A DNA stretch of 64,000 nucleotides from Burkholderiales bacterium (GCA_028868825.1 JAGWTU010000002.1:146439-210438); one strand, 5' to 3'. Positions 18,382 through 27,728 are shown, counted from the first letter of the stretch. The notes: generated by a model from the sequence alone, not told the origin. A program made the numbers and translations.

Positions 18382-19218
18382 ATGCTGATCACCGGTAGGA
18401 CCGAATTCATCGCCCACATCGGCTGGCCGACGCATGCCTTCAAGGCGCCGATGATCTACAACCCGTATTTCGAGCGCGCCGGCATCGATTGCGTCGTCGT
18501 GCCAATGGGCTGCCAGAGCGCGAATTACGCCACCTTCCTGCGCTCGGTGTTCACGCTCGAGAACATCCGCGGCGCGCTGATCACGATGCCGCACAAGGTC
18601 TCGACGGTGGCGCTGCTCGACGTCGCGACGCCGACGGTGCAGATCGCCGGCTCCTGCAACGCCGTGCGGCGCGACGAGCAGGGCCGCCTCGTCGGCGACA
18701 TGTTCGACGGCGAGGGCTTCGTGCGCGGCATCCGCCGCAAGGGCTGCGTCACCGAGGGCATCGCGGCGCTCGTCGTCGGCTGCGGCGGCGTCGGCTCGGC
18801 GATCGCGGCCTCGCTCGCGGCCGCCGGCATCGGCGCCATTACGCTGACCGACGCGCACGAGGCCTCGGCCGTGGCGCTCGGCCAGCGGCTGGCGGCGCAT
18901 TACCCGGCGCTGCAGGTGCGCGTCGGCAGCAACGACCCCGCCGGCCACGACCTCGTCGTCAACGCCACGCCGATGGGCATGGACGACGGCGACCCGCTGC
19001 CGATGGATGTCGCGCGCATCGCGCCGTCGGCCTTCGTCGGCGAGGTCGTGATGAAGCAGGAGATGACGGCCTTCCTGCGCGCCGTGCGCGATCGCGGCTG
19101 CCGCTACCAGATCGGCTCGGACATGCTGTTCGAGCAGATCCCGGCGTACCTCGAATTCTTCGGCCTGCCGACGACGACGCCCGAAGCGCTGCGCGAAGTC
19201 GCGCGGCTGCAGTACTAG
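18382..19218 (+). CDS. Shikimate dehydrogenase-like protein with altered substrate motif
   Basis: A 278-residue AroE-fold protein. The catalytic Lys in GALITMPHK, the Asn in GSCNAVRR, the Asp in GDMFDGEGF and the nucleotide loop VVGCGGVGSAIAASLAAAG are conserved. The N-terminal shikimate-binding motif, normally G-x-P-x-x-H-S-x-S-P, reads GWPTHAFKAPMIYN, so both binding serines are absent. It probably acts on a modified substrate. The start is 8 bp after the aroQ stop. Biosynthetic AroE is likely elsewhere. Confidence 0.85.
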   Translation: MLITGRTEFIAHIGWPTHAFKAPMIYNPYFERAGIDCVVVPMGCQSANYATFLRSVFTLENIRGALITMPHKVSTVALLDVATPTVQIAGSCNAVRRDEQGRLVGDMFDGEGFVRGIRRKGCVTEGIAALVVGCGGVGSAIAASLAAAGIGAITLTDAHEASAVALGQRLAAHYPALQVRVGSNDPAGHDLVVNATPMGMDDGDPLPMDVARIAPSAFVGEVVMKQEMTAFLRAVRDRGCRYQIGSDMLFEQIPAYLEFFGLPTTTPEALREVARLQY

Positions 19219-19226
19219 ACATCGCG

Positions 19227-21125
19227 ATGCGCCGCTCGATCGCCACCGTCTCGCTCTCGGGCATGCTGCGCGAGAAGATCGAGGCCATCGCCGCGGCCGG
19301 CTTCGACGGCTTCGAGGTGTTCGAGAACGACCTGCTGCAGTTCAGCGGCAGCCCGCGCGACGTGCGCGCGATGGCCGCCGACCTGGGCCTCGCGATCGAC
19401 ATGTTCCAGCCCTTCCGCGATTTCGACGGCGCGCGCCTGGAGCAGGTGCAGCGCAGCCTCGACCGCGCCGAACGCAAGTTCGACCTCATGGGCGAGCTCG
19501 GCACCGATCTGCTGCTCGTGTGCTCGAACGTCCAGCCCGAGGCCAGCGGCGACATCGAACAGCTCGCCGAGCAATACGCGATGCTCGCCGAGCGCGCGCA
19601 CCAGCGCGGCCTGCGCATCGCCTACGAGGCGCTGGCCTGGGGCCGGCAGATCAAGCTCTACGCGCAGGTCTGGGCCGTCGTGCGGCGCGTGAACCGGGCC
19701 AACTTCGGCCTCACGCTCGACAGCTTCCACACGCTGGCACTGCGCGACGATCCGGCGGGCATCGCGCGCATACCGGCCGACAAGATCTTCTACGTCCAGC
19801 TCGCCGACGCGCCCTGGGTGCAGACCGACGTGCTCAGCCACAGCCGCCATTTCCGCTGCTTCCCGGGCCAGGGCGAATTCGACGTCACCGGCTTCCTCGG
19901 CGCCGTGCTCGACGCCGGCTACCGCGGGACGATCTCGCTCGAGGTCTTCAACGACGAATTCCGCTCGGCGCCGGCGCGCGCCAACGCCGTCGACGCGATG
20001 CAATCGCTGCTCTGGCTCGAGGAACAGGTGCGGCTGACGCGGCCGCCACCGGCGGCGAACACGCCGGCGGCCGCGCCGGTCGCGCTCTTCGAGGCGCCGC
20101 CGGCGCCGCGGCTGGCCGGCTGGTCGTTCATCGAATTCGCCGTCGACCCGGCGGCGGCCGATCGGCTCGGCGCGCTGCTCGAAGCCCTCGGTTTCACGCG
20201 CCGCGGCCGCCACCGCACGCGGGCCATCGATCTCTACGCGCTCGGCGAGGTGCGGCTGCTGCTGAACCAGGAACCCGATTCCTATGCCCGCCCCTATTTC
20301 GAGATCCATGGCGCATCGGCCTGCGCGCTGGCACTGACGACGCCCGACGCCTGCGCCGCGATCGAACGCGCACGCGCGCTCGGCTGCACGACGCTGGGCG
20401 GTTGCGACGGCGCCAACGAACTCTCGGTGCCCTCGGTCACCGCGCCCGACGGCAGCCTGGTCTATTTCTGCGAACCCGCCGCGGGCGGCGCGCAGGCCTT
20501 CGAGGCCGATTTCGAGACCGTCGATGCGGCCGCCGCGGCTCCCGGCGGCGCGCGCATCGACCATATCGTGCGCGCCGTGCCGGCCGGCCAGATCAACCCC
20601 TGGGTGCTGTTCCAGCGCGCCGTGCTCGGCCTCGTGCCGCAGCGCCAGGTCGTGCTGCACGACCCCTACGGCGTGCTGCGCAGCCGCGAGATCGAATCCG
20701 ACGACGGTGCGGTGCGCACCTCGCTGATCGTCTCGGAGCGCGACAACACGGTCGTCTCGCGCTCGGTGTCGCGCTTCTTCGGCGCCGGCGTGCAGCAGAT
20801 CGCGATCGCCGTCGACGACATCTTCGCGACGATGGCCGAGCTGCACCGCCGCGGCGCGCCGATGCTGCCGGTGCCGGCGAACTACCACGACGATCTGCAG
20901 GCCCGCTACGACCTCGACCCGGCGCTGCTCGAGTCGCTGCGCACGCTCGGTCTGCTGTATGAGCGCGACGAGCGCGGCGGCGAATTCATCCACGCCTACG
21001 CGGCGCCTTTCGACGAGCGCTTCGAATTCGAATTCGTCCAGCGCCGCGGCGGCTACGACCATTACGGCGCGACGAATTCGCCGGTGCGGCTGGCGGCACT
21101 GGCCGAACATATCCGCGGCGGATGA
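19227..21125 (+). CDS. quiC: 3-dehydroshikimate dehydratase, QuiC type (TIM barrel fused to HPPD-like domain)
   Basis: A 632-residue two-part enzyme. Residues 1 to about 275 form a TIM barrel with metal ligands Glu134 (IAYEALAW), Asp165 (LTLDSFHTL), Gln191 (FYVQLADAP) and Glu239 (ISLEVFND), which match the positions I recall for Pseudomonas QuiC1. After a proline/alanine linker, residues ~295-632 form a 4-hydroxyphenylpyruvate-dioxygenase-like domain (IDHIVRAVP, VQQIAIAVDDI, FEFEFVQRRGGY). It converts 3-dehydroshikimate to protocatechuate, feeding ring cleavage. It is the last gene of the operon; no protocatechuate dioxygenase is nearby. Confidence 0.9.
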   Translation: MRRSIATVSLSGMLREKIEAIAAAGFDGFEVFENDLLQFSGSPRDVRAMAADLGLAIDMFQPFRDFDGARLEQVQRSLDRAERKFDLMGELGTDLLLVCSNVQPEASGDIEQLAEQYAMLAERAHQRGLRIAYEALAWGRQIKLYAQVWAVVRRVNRANFGLTLDSFHTLALRDDPAGIARIPADKIFYVQLADAPWVQTDVLSHSRHFRCFPGQGEFDVTGFLGAVLDAGYRGTISLEVFNDEFRSAPARANAVDAMQSLLWLEEQVRLTRPPPAANTPAAAPVALFEAPPAPRLAGWSFIEFAVDPAAADRLGALLEALGFTRRGRHRTRAIDLYALGEVRLLLNQEPDSYARPYFEIHGASACALALTTPDACAAIERARALGCTTLGGCDGANELSVPSVTAPDGSLVYFCEPAAGGAQAFEADFETVDAAAAAPGGARIDHIVRAVPAGQINPWVLFQRAVLGLVPQRQVVLHDPYGVLRSREIESDDGAVRTSLIVSERDNTVVSRSVSRFFGAGVQQIAIAVDDIFATMAELHRRGAPMLPVPANYHDDLQARYDLDPALLESLRTLGLLYERDERGGEFIHAYAAPFDERFEFEFVQRRGGYDHYGATNSPVRLAALAEHIRGG

Positions 21126-21149
21126 CGGGCGCGGCCGCGGCCGCCGGAT

Positions 21150-21920
21150 TCAGATGCCGGCGTACCAGGCGTAGCCGCTGTGGTCTTCCCAGTAGCCGCC
21201 GCTGCCGCGGCCGATGTCGCCGAACGATTCCACCAGCTCGATGCGCATCAGGTATTTCGCCTGCTTGTAGCCGAGCTGGCGCTCGACGCGCAGGCGCAGC
21301 GGCGCGCCGTTGGTCACCGGCAGCGCGCGACCGTTGAGGCCGTAGGCGAGGATGGTCTGCGGGTGGTAGGCATCGTCCATGTCGATGCTCTCGTAATAGG
21401 GCACCTCGTGGTCGCCGCTGCCGAAGCTGTCGGCGCAATGGAAGACGAGGAAGCGCGCCTGCGGCAGCGGCCGCACGAGTTCGAGCACGCGCGCCAGCGG
21501 CACGCCGGTCCACTGGCCGATCGCGCTCCAGCCCTCGACGCAATCGTGGCGCGTGATCTGCGTGCGCGCCGGCATCAGCCGCAGTTGCGCCAGCGACAGC
21601 GACGCCGGTTGCGCGACGAGGCCGTCGACCACCAGCCGCCAGTCGGCGAAGCCGCCGGCCGCCAGCTCGCGGTAGTCGTCGTCGTCGGGGTCGGTGTTCC
21701 CGTTGCCGCGGAAGCCGGGCGAGAGGTCGGCGACGGTGAATTCCTGCGCCATCGAGCGCCGGCCTCCGAGCAGCTTGTGGACGCCGCGGTTCAGCGTCTC
21801 GGCGCTCGAGAGCAGGCCGCCGGTGCCGCGGTCGACGCGCTCGCAGCCGCCGAGCAGCAGGGCGCCGGCGCCGGCGGCGGCGCCGAGCAGGATGCGGCGG
21901 CGGGCGATGGGCTTATTCAT
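21150..21920 (-). CDS. Sulfite-oxidase-fold molybdopterin oxidoreductase, Tat-exported
   Basis: A 256-residue protein with a twin-arginine signal (ARRRILLGAAAGAGALLLGG) and a lipobox-like GGC. The sulfite oxidase/MsrP-type Moco domain shows TRHDCVEGWSAIGQWTGV, with the molybdenum-ligand Cys, plus HCADSFGSG and LPVTNGAPLRLRVERQLGYK. It overlaps the cytochrome b gene by 8 bp and presumably receives or donates electrons through it. Substrate unknown; the partner differs from MsrQ, so methionine sulfoxide is not assured. Confidence 0.87.
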   Translation of the reverse strand: MNKPIARRRILLGAAAGAGALLLGGCERVDRGTGGLLSSAETLNRGVHKLLGGRRSMAQEFTVADLSPGFRGNGNTDPDDDDYRELAAGGFADWRLVVDGLVAQPASLSLAQLRLMPARTQITRHDCVEGWSAIGQWTGVPLARVLELVRPLPQARFLVFHCADSFGSGDHEVPYYESIDMDDAYHPQTILAYGLNGRALPVTNGAPLRLRVERQLGYKQAKYLMRIELVESFGDIGRGSGGYWEDHSGYAWYAGI

Positions 21921-22803
21921 GGTGCACCGTGATGCGGTAGCGGCCGGTGATCATCGACCGCAGGTGGTTCCACAGTCCGCTGACGATGACCTCGAAGACG
22001 TGGATGGCGACGAAGCCGACGAGCAGCCAGGCGACGATGAAATGGATCGTGCGCGCCGACTGGCGCCCGCCGAGCCAGTCGACCCAGCCCGGCAGCAGCG
22101 AATTCAGCCAAGGCGACATCGCCCAGCCGCAGAGGATGATCAGCGGCAGCAGGCCGAAGATGACACCGAGGTAGGCGAACTTCTGCAGCACGTTGTAGTC
22201 GCGCGCCGCCTCGCCCTGCGGGTGGCGGAACAGCGCGTGGTCGACGATCGAGCGCCCGATGCCGCGCAGGTCGGCGCGCGTCGGCCAGAGGTCGCGCCGC
22301 AGATGGCCGCTGGACAGCGCATGACCGACATAGGCCAGGCCGTTGAGCACGAAGATCCAGGCGAAGAAGAAATGCCAGCGCCGCGCGTCGGCCAGCGAAT
22401 AGGGTCCCGGTATCGTCATCCACGACGGAAACGCGACCGAATTCGGCAGGCCGTCGGGGCCCTTCGACAGGCCGAGCCACCCGGTGGTGTCGTAGTTGCG
22501 ACCGAGCAGTTGCGTCACGCCTGTGGGGTGACCGCCGCTCGACATCGTGCCGATCATCAGCAGCGAATGGCGCCCCGCGACGTAGGACGAGGCGCCCCAG
22601 TCGAGCGAGGGATGGGCGTTGAAGATCATCAGCCCGCTCATCAGCAGCACGGTGAACGAGACGACATTGGTCCAGTGCATCAGCCGCACGGCCAGGCTGT
22701 GGCGCGGATAGAAATAGCTGGCGGGGGCGGCTTCGGTCACTCGCGATCTCCGTGCAGAGGATGCCGCCGTGGGCGGCGGCGGGGCCGTCGTCGGCGCGTT
22801 CAT
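21913..22803 (-). CDS. Cytochrome b561/b6-type membrane subunit
   Basis: A 296-residue di-haem cytochrome b with about four to five helices. Haem-ligand histidines are visible in VRLMHWTNVVSF, ARRWHFFFAWIFVLNG and RTIHFIVAWLLVGFVAIHVF. The first 35 residues are a proline/alanine-rich cytoplasmic tail. It is the first gene of a two-gene unit with the molybdoenzyme and probably links it to the quinone pool, as in formate-dehydrogenase-gamma-like or YedYZ-like systems. Confidence 0.87.
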   Translation of the reverse strand: MNAPTTAPPPPTAASSARRSRVTEAAPASYFYPRHSLAVRLMHWTNVVSFTVLLMSGLMIFNAHPSLDWGASSYVAGRHSLLMIGTMSSGGHPTGVTQLLGRNYDTTGWLGLSKGPDGLPNSVAFPSWMTIPGPYSLADARRWHFFFAWIFVLNGLAYVGHALSSGHLRRDLWPTRADLRGIGRSIVDHALFRHPQGEAARDYNVLQKFAYLGVIFGLLPLIILCGWAMSPWLNSLLPGWVDWLGGRQSARTIHFIVAWLLVGFVAIHVFEVIVSGLWNHLRSMITGRYRITVHHE

Positions 22804-23063
22804 GCTAACCCGGCGCCGGATTCACTGCTGGCCAAAAGTTCGGTGTCACTGCCGTCATCGAGGGCGATGCGCAGGAGGCCGGGCCGCCGACGGTGCAGGT
22901 AGGGCTCATGGGGGTTGGTCGGCCCGGAAGGCGCCGGCTTACGCCGCGACGCTGACGGCCGCGCCGCCGGCTCAAGTCGGCTTGCGGCGGGCCGATACCC
23001 ACATGGGGCCGCAAGCCGCGTCGCGGCATCGCCGACGCCGCGGCCCGCTGAACGCTGGAAACC

Positions 23064-24737
23064 ATGATCAACGACGCCGCGGTGGTGCAATACGAAACGC
23101 TGCTCGCCCAGGAGCGGGCCGCGCGTGCGGCCGCCGAGGCGACGCTGGAGGCGACACGCCGCGAGCTGTTCGACACCAATGTCGAGTTGCAGACGCTCAT
23201 CGTCGGACTCGACGAGGCGGTGGCCACGCGCACGGCCGAGATGCTCGCCGCGCGCGACCGCGCGATCGCCGCCGATTCGGCCAAGAGCGCCTTCCTGGCG
23301 AACATGAGCCACGAGATCCGCACGCCCCTGACGAGCATCATCGGCTTCGCCGAGCTGATGCTCGACCAGCGCCGGCTGACCTCGATCGGTCGCGGCGAGG
23401 CGCTCTCGACGATCCTGCGCAACGCGCGCCACCTGCTCGAGCTGATCAGCGACATCCTCGACCTCTCGAAGATCGAGGCCGACGGGCTCGAACTCGACGT
23501 CCAGGACGTCGACCTGCCGGGCCTGCTGGCCGAGATCGAATCGATGCTCGGACCGCGGGCGCGCGAGAAGGGCCTGCAGTTCGATGTCTGCCCGCGCCTG
23601 CCGCTGCCGCGCACGATCCGCGGCGACAAGGTGCGGCTCAAGCAGATCATCGTCAACTTCTGCAGCAACTCGCTCAAGTTCACCGAGACCGGCACGGTCG
23701 AGATCGAGGTCATCCACGACCGCGCGACGCGGCGGCTCGAGATCGCCGTCGGCGACACCGGCATCGGCATGACCGAGGGCCAGGTCGCGCGCCTGTTCCA
23801 GCCCTTCACGCAGGCCGACGTCTCGACGACGCGCCGCTTCGGCGGCACGGGCCTGGGCCTGTACATCAGCCGCCAGCTCGCCCAGCTGATGGGCGCGACG
23901 ATCGAGGTCCGCTCGCAGCCCGGCGCCGGCAGCCGCTTCGCGCTGTGCCTGACGCTGGGCGACGCCCCGCCGGGGCCGCTGATCCACGACCAGGCCGATT
24001 TCTCGCGCGGCACCGAGCTGTTCCGCCACGACGACCTCGAATGGGTGCCGGCGCTGCGCGGCCGCGTCCTGCTGGCCGAGGACGGCCCGCACAACCAGCG
24101 CCTGATCGGCGCGCTGATCGAGGCCACCGGGGCCGAGCTGACGCTCGTCGACAACGGCGAGGCGGCTTTCCAGGAAGCGCTGGGCGGCGACTACGACCTC
24201 GTGCTGATGGACATCCAGATGCCGGTGATGGACGGGCTGACGGCGATCCGGCTGTTGCGCGACGCCGGCTATGCGAGCCCGATCGTCGCCCTCACCGCCA
24301 ACGTCATGCGCTCCGACATCGAGAGCTACCGCCAGGCCGGCTGCGACGATGCGCTGGGCAAGCCGATCGACCGCCGCCGCATGTACGGCGTGCTGGCGCG
24401 CCACCTCGCCGCGGCCGATGGCGAGGCCGAACGGCCCGATCAGGTCGGCGACAAGATCGAGGCCGTCGTGCAGCGCCTGGCCGAGGAGTTCCGCGCCGAG
24501 CTGCCGCAGCGCATCGCGATGCTCGAGCTGCTGCTGGCGCGCCGCGAATGGCCGCGCCTGCGCAGCGAGTTGCATGCGATCAAGGGCGTCGCCGGTTCGA
24601 TCGGCTACCCGCAGCTGACGCGCCTGGCGCAGCCGGGCGAGCTGGCCATCCTCGACCAGCGCTACGAAGAGGCCGAATTGCAATGCGCCTTGCTGCTGGA
24701 CGCGGCGCGCGCGATCGTGGAGTGCCCCTCATGTTGA
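23064..24737 (+). CDS. Soluble hybrid histidine kinase with receiver and HPt domains
   Basis: A 557-residue cytoplasmic sensor kinase with no membrane helix. Order: N-terminal coiled coil (residues ~10-75), HisKA with His83 (ANMSHEIRTPLTSIIG), HATPase (N box IIVNFCSNSLKFTETG; G boxes DTGIGM and FGGTGLGL), receiver with Asp383 (LVLMDIQMPVMDG), and a C-terminal HPt with His504 (LHAIKGVAGSIGY). It is a full phosphorelay in one chain. A stand-alone receiver gene overlaps its stop by 7 bp and is the probable final acceptor. The signal is unknown. Confidence 0.92.
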   Translation: MINDAAVVQYETLLAQERAARAAAEATLEATRRELFDTNVELQTLIVGLDEAVATRTAEMLAARDRAIAADSAKSAFLANMSHEIRTPLTSIIGFAELMLDQRRLTSIGRGEALSTILRNARHLLELISDILDLSKIEADGLELDVQDVDLPGLLAEIESMLGPRAREKGLQFDVCPRLPLPRTIRGDKVRLKQIIVNFCSNSLKFTETGTVEIEVIHDRATRRLEIAVGDTGIGMTEGQVARLFQPFTQADVSTTRRFGGTGLGLYISRQLAQLMGATIEVRSQPGAGSRFALCLTLGDAPPGPLIHDQADFSRGTELFRHDDLEWVPALRGRVLLAEDGPHNQRLIGALIEATGAELTLVDNGEAAFQEALGGDYDLVLMDIQMPVMDGLTAIRLLRDAGYASPIVALTANVMRSDIESYRQAGCDDALGKPIDRRRMYGVLARHLAAADGEAERPDQVGDKIEAVVQRLAEEFRAELPQRIAMLELLLARREWPRLRSELHAIKGVAGSIGYPQLTRLAQPGELAILDQRYEEAELQCALLLDAARAIVECPSC

Positions 24738-25174
24738 ATCCGGAAACCGCCGAAGCCGCGCCGGCGGCGTCATCGGAGAACCGCTGCGACGTGCTGATCG
24801 TCGACGACAGCGGCGCCTCGCGCGAGATCCTCGCGGCGATGCTGCGCCAGCTCGACCCCGGCCTGCAGATCCGCCAGGCGCGCGACGCCGCCCAGGCGCT
24901 GGGCACCTGGCTCGAGATGTTCCCGCGCGCGACCTTCCTCGACATCGACATGCCCGACCAGGACGGGCTGACGCTGCTCAAGACGCTGCGCCAATCGCGC
25001 CCCGACGCCTTCGTCGTGATGGTCTCCGGCCACAGTTCGGCCGACAACGTGCGCCAGGCGCTGTCGATGGGCGCCAACGGCTTCATCGTCAAGCCCTACA
25101 AGCCGCAGCGCATCGTCGACATGATCGACCGCTACGCGGCCGTCACCGGCCGCAAGCTCGGCGCGCCCGGCTGA
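24731..25174 (+). CDS. Stand-alone receiver-domain response regulator
   Basis: A 147-residue CheY-like protein consisting of a short tail plus one REC domain: CDVLIVDDSGASREIL, phospho-acceptor Asp in TFLDIDMPDQDG, MVSGHSS and the Lys in GFIVKPYKP. It has no output domain. It starts inside the end of the hybrid kinase gene, so they are co-translated, and probably controls a protein target by docking. Confidence 0.9.
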   Translation: MLNPETAEAAPAASSENRCDVLIVDDSGASREILAAMLRQLDPGLQIRQARDAAQALGTWLEMFPRATFLDIDMPDQDGLTLLKTLRQSRPDAFVVMVSGHSSADNVRQALSMGANGFIVKPYKPQRIVDMIDRYAAVTGRKLGAPG

Positions 25175-25193
25175 GCCGCGAACGCCGCGGGCG

Positions 25194-26009
25194 TCAGGCG
25201 TCGTCGCGGTCGCCGCCGAACAGGCTGCCGAGCACCGAGCCGACGACGCCGCCGGCGACCGCGCCGCCCAGCCCCGCCGACGAGCCGCCGATGCCGGCGC
25301 CGACCGAGGTCGCCGAGGCGCCCTCGCGGCTGAAATACGGCGACAGCGCATGCGCCAGGTTGGGCATCGTCAGCGTCTGCAGCCAGATCCTGCCGGGGCC
25401 GGTCAGGCGCGCGATGAACAGGCCGTCGCCGCCGAAGAGCTTGTTCTTCAGCCCCGGGATCAGCGTGATGTCGAACTGCACCGAGCTCTCGAACATCCCG
25501 ATATGCCCCGGATGGACGTTGAGCGATTCGCCAGGCGCGAGGTCGTAGCTGACGATCTCGCCGCCGAGTTCGACCCAGGCCCGCGCCTGGCCGCCGAGCT
25601 TCTGCAGGACCATCCCCTCGCCGCCGAAGATGCCGGCGCCCAGCGAGCGCTGGAAGCCGATCGACAGCTCCACGCCTTCGGTGCCGCAGAGGAAACCGTG
25701 GCGGTGCACGAGATAGCTGCGACCGGCGTCGACCTGCAGCTCCATGATCGATCCCGGCACCTTGGCCGCGAAGGCGACCATGCCCTGCCCGCCGTCGACG
25801 TGGTACTCGTTCATGAACAGGCCGCCGCCCGAGATCGCGCGCCCGATCGCGCCCCACAGGCCCTTCGATCCCGCCGTCAGCGCCGTCGTCGTCAGCACGA
25901 CGTTGGGCGACATCCACGAGAACTGGCCCGGCTCGGAGACGATGCGGTCGCCCGCCTCGAGGCCGATTTCGAGCACGGGCAGCGTGGTGCCGTGGATGCG
26001 CGACTTCAT
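25194..26009 (-). CDS. AIM24/TIGR00266 family protein
   Basis: A 271-residue protein of the TIGR00266/AIM24 double beta-barrel family, function unknown. Family features: LPVLEIGLEAGDRIVSEPGQFSWM, LFMNEYHVDGGQGMVAFAA and GGEGMVLQKLGGQARAWVELGG. The final ~40 residues are a glycine-rich, hydrophobic tail (AGLGGAVAGGVVGSVLGSLFGG) that may insert into or associate with membrane. AAGGAA stands before the ATG. Convergent with the receiver gene; single-gene unit. Confidence 0.85.
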   Translation of the reverse strand: MKSRIHGTTLPVLEIGLEAGDRIVSEPGQFSWMSPNVVLTTTALTAGSKGLWGAIGRAISGGGLFMNEYHVDGGQGMVAFAAKVPGSIMELQVDAGRSYLVHRHGFLCGTEGVELSIGFQRSLGAGIFGGEGMVLQKLGGQARAWVELGGEIVSYDLAPGESLNVHPGHIGMFESSVQFDITLIPGLKNKLFGGDGLFIARLTGPGRIWLQTLTMPNLAHALSPYFSREGASATSVGAGIGGSSAGLGGAVAGGVVGSVLGSLFGGDRDDA

Positions 26010-26138
26010 GGGCTAATTCCTTGGTTGGGGAATGGATTCAGTTTAGCGCCGGGTGCGCTGTCACTGTGTGACGGCGTCGACCCCGTTTGCACCCGCGCTG
26101 CGTATAAGCCGCGTTCGCCACCCGAAAAGAGCCGATCC

Positions 26139-27728
26139 ATGAAACGACTTGCCTGCGCCCGTGTCCTCACGCTCATCCTTGCCACCGCTGCCGCCGGCGC
26201 CGGGGCGCAGAGCGCCGCGTCGCGCATCGAGCGGGTCACCGTCTACCCCGGCAGCGCCACGGTCGAGCGCGTGGCTCGCGTCGCCGCCGGCGCGCGCACG
26301 CTGACCTTCGCCTGCCTGCCGGCGGCGCTCGACGTGCAGAGCCTGCATGTCAGCGCCGACGCCACCGTGCGGCTGGGCGAGACCGCGGTGCTGACGCGGC
26401 CGCGCGCGCAGGCCGGCGAATGTGCGAGCGGCCCGCTCGATGCCCGCATCCGCGAGATCGAGACGCAGAAGGACGCGCTCGCCGCCGAGAACGACGCGCT
26501 GGCCCTCGTCACCGGCTACCTCAAGGGCCTGGGCGGCGGCGACGACGGCCGCCGCGCCGCGCCCGATGCCAAGGCCGTCGCCGCGACGGCCGAGCAACTG
26601 CGCCGCAGCGGCCAGGACGCGCTGCTGCGCCAGCGCCAGATCGCGCGCCGCCAGGTCGAGCTCGACCGCGACCTCGCGCCGCTGCTGGCCGAGCGCGAGC
26701 GCGCCGGTGCCGGTGGCGATGTCGTCAGCGTCAGCGTCAACCTCGCCGCCGGCGCCGACGCCGAGGTCCGGCTCGGCTACCGCGTCGCCGGGCCGAGCTG
26801 GACGCCGGCCTACCGCGCGACGCTCGACAGCGCGAGCGGCCAGGTGGCGATCGAACGCCAGGCCCTCGTCGCCCAGGCCACCGGCGAGGACTGGAAGGGC
26901 GTGCGGCTGACGCTGTCGACCGGCCAGCCGCGCAGCGACCCGGCCGGGCGTCTGCCGCAGCCGTGGCGCATCGGCGTGGCGCCGCCGCCCGAGCCGCGCC
27001 GGGCCTATGCGGCCGCGCCGGCGCCGGCGGCGATGATGGCGATGGAGCGATCCAAGACCAGCGACGCCGCGCCTGCGACCGCACCCATCTTCGACGTCAC
27101 CGTCTTCGACCAGGCCTACGCGACCGAATTCGCGCTGCCGCAGGCGATCGACCTGCCGAGTTCGGGCCAGCGCGTCGCGCTCGTGCTCGGCCGGCAGGCG
27201 GCACCCGCCAAGGTCTACGCGCGCACGGCGCCGCAGATCGAGGCCGCGGCCTACGTCGTCGCCGAGCTGCCGGTGCCCACCGGCGTCTGGCCCGCCGGGC
27301 CGCTGCAGCTCTACCGCGACGGCGCCTATGTCGGCAACTCGCGCTGGGATGCCGGCGCTGCGGCGACATTGACGCTGCCCTTCGGCCGCGACGAACAACT
27401 GCGCGTCGCGGCCGAGCCCGGCAGCGACAGCATGGGCAGCGGCGGCTTCATCGGCGGCCGCGCCGAGCGCCGCATCCAGCGCGCCTGGCGCGTCGAGAAC
27501 CGGCATCGGCAGGCGGTGAAGCTGCAGCTCATCGAGGCCGCGCCGGTCTCGGTCGACGAGCAGGTGAAGGTGACTTCCGCTTTCCAGCCCCAGCCCGCGG
27601 AGACCGCCTGGCACCAGCAGCCCGGGGTCGCGATGTGGTCGATCGAACTCGCTGCCGGTCAGACGGCGCGCGTCGCCGCCGACTACGTCGTCAGCTACCC
27701 CAAGGACGTCCGCGTCGAGGACCGCTAG
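26139..27728 (+). CDS. MuiA-like exported protein (DUF4139/DUF4140)
   Basis: A 529-residue protein with a signal peptide (LTLILATAAAGAGAQ). DUF4140 begins at about residue 27 (IERVTVYPGSATVERVARVAAG). A coiled-coil region (residues ~105-190, rich in Gln/Arg/Glu) follows. DUF4139 starts near 205 (VRLGYRVAGPSWTPAYRATLD, ATGEDWKGVRLTLSTGQP) and runs to VSYPKDV at the end. Homologues are called mucoidy inhibitor A family; molecular function unknown. I chose ATG 26139 at the signal peptide; longer readings are shadows. Confidence 0.85.
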   Translation: MKRLACARVLTLILATAAAGAGAQSAASRIERVTVYPGSATVERVARVAAGARTLTFACLPAALDVQSLHVSADATVRLGETAVLTRPRAQAGECASGPLDARIREIETQKDALAAENDALALVTGYLKGLGGGDDGRRAAPDAKAVAATAEQLRRSGQDALLRQRQIARRQVELDRDLAPLLAERERAGAGGDVVSVSVNLAAGADAEVRLGYRVAGPSWTPAYRATLDSASGQVAIERQALVAQATGEDWKGVRLTLSTGQPRSDPAGRLPQPWRIGVAPPPEPRRAYAAAPAPAAMMAMERSKTSDAAPATAPIFDVTVFDQAYATEFALPQAIDLPSSGQRVALVLGRQAAPAKVYARTAPQIEAAAYVVAELPVPTGVWPAGPLQLYRDGAYVGNSRWDAGAAATLTLPFGRDEQLRVAAEPGSDSMGSGGFIGGRAERRIQRAWRVENRHRQAVKLQLIEAAPVSVDEQVKVTSAFQPQPAETAWHQQPGVAMWSIELAAGQTARVAADYVVSYPKDVRVEDR

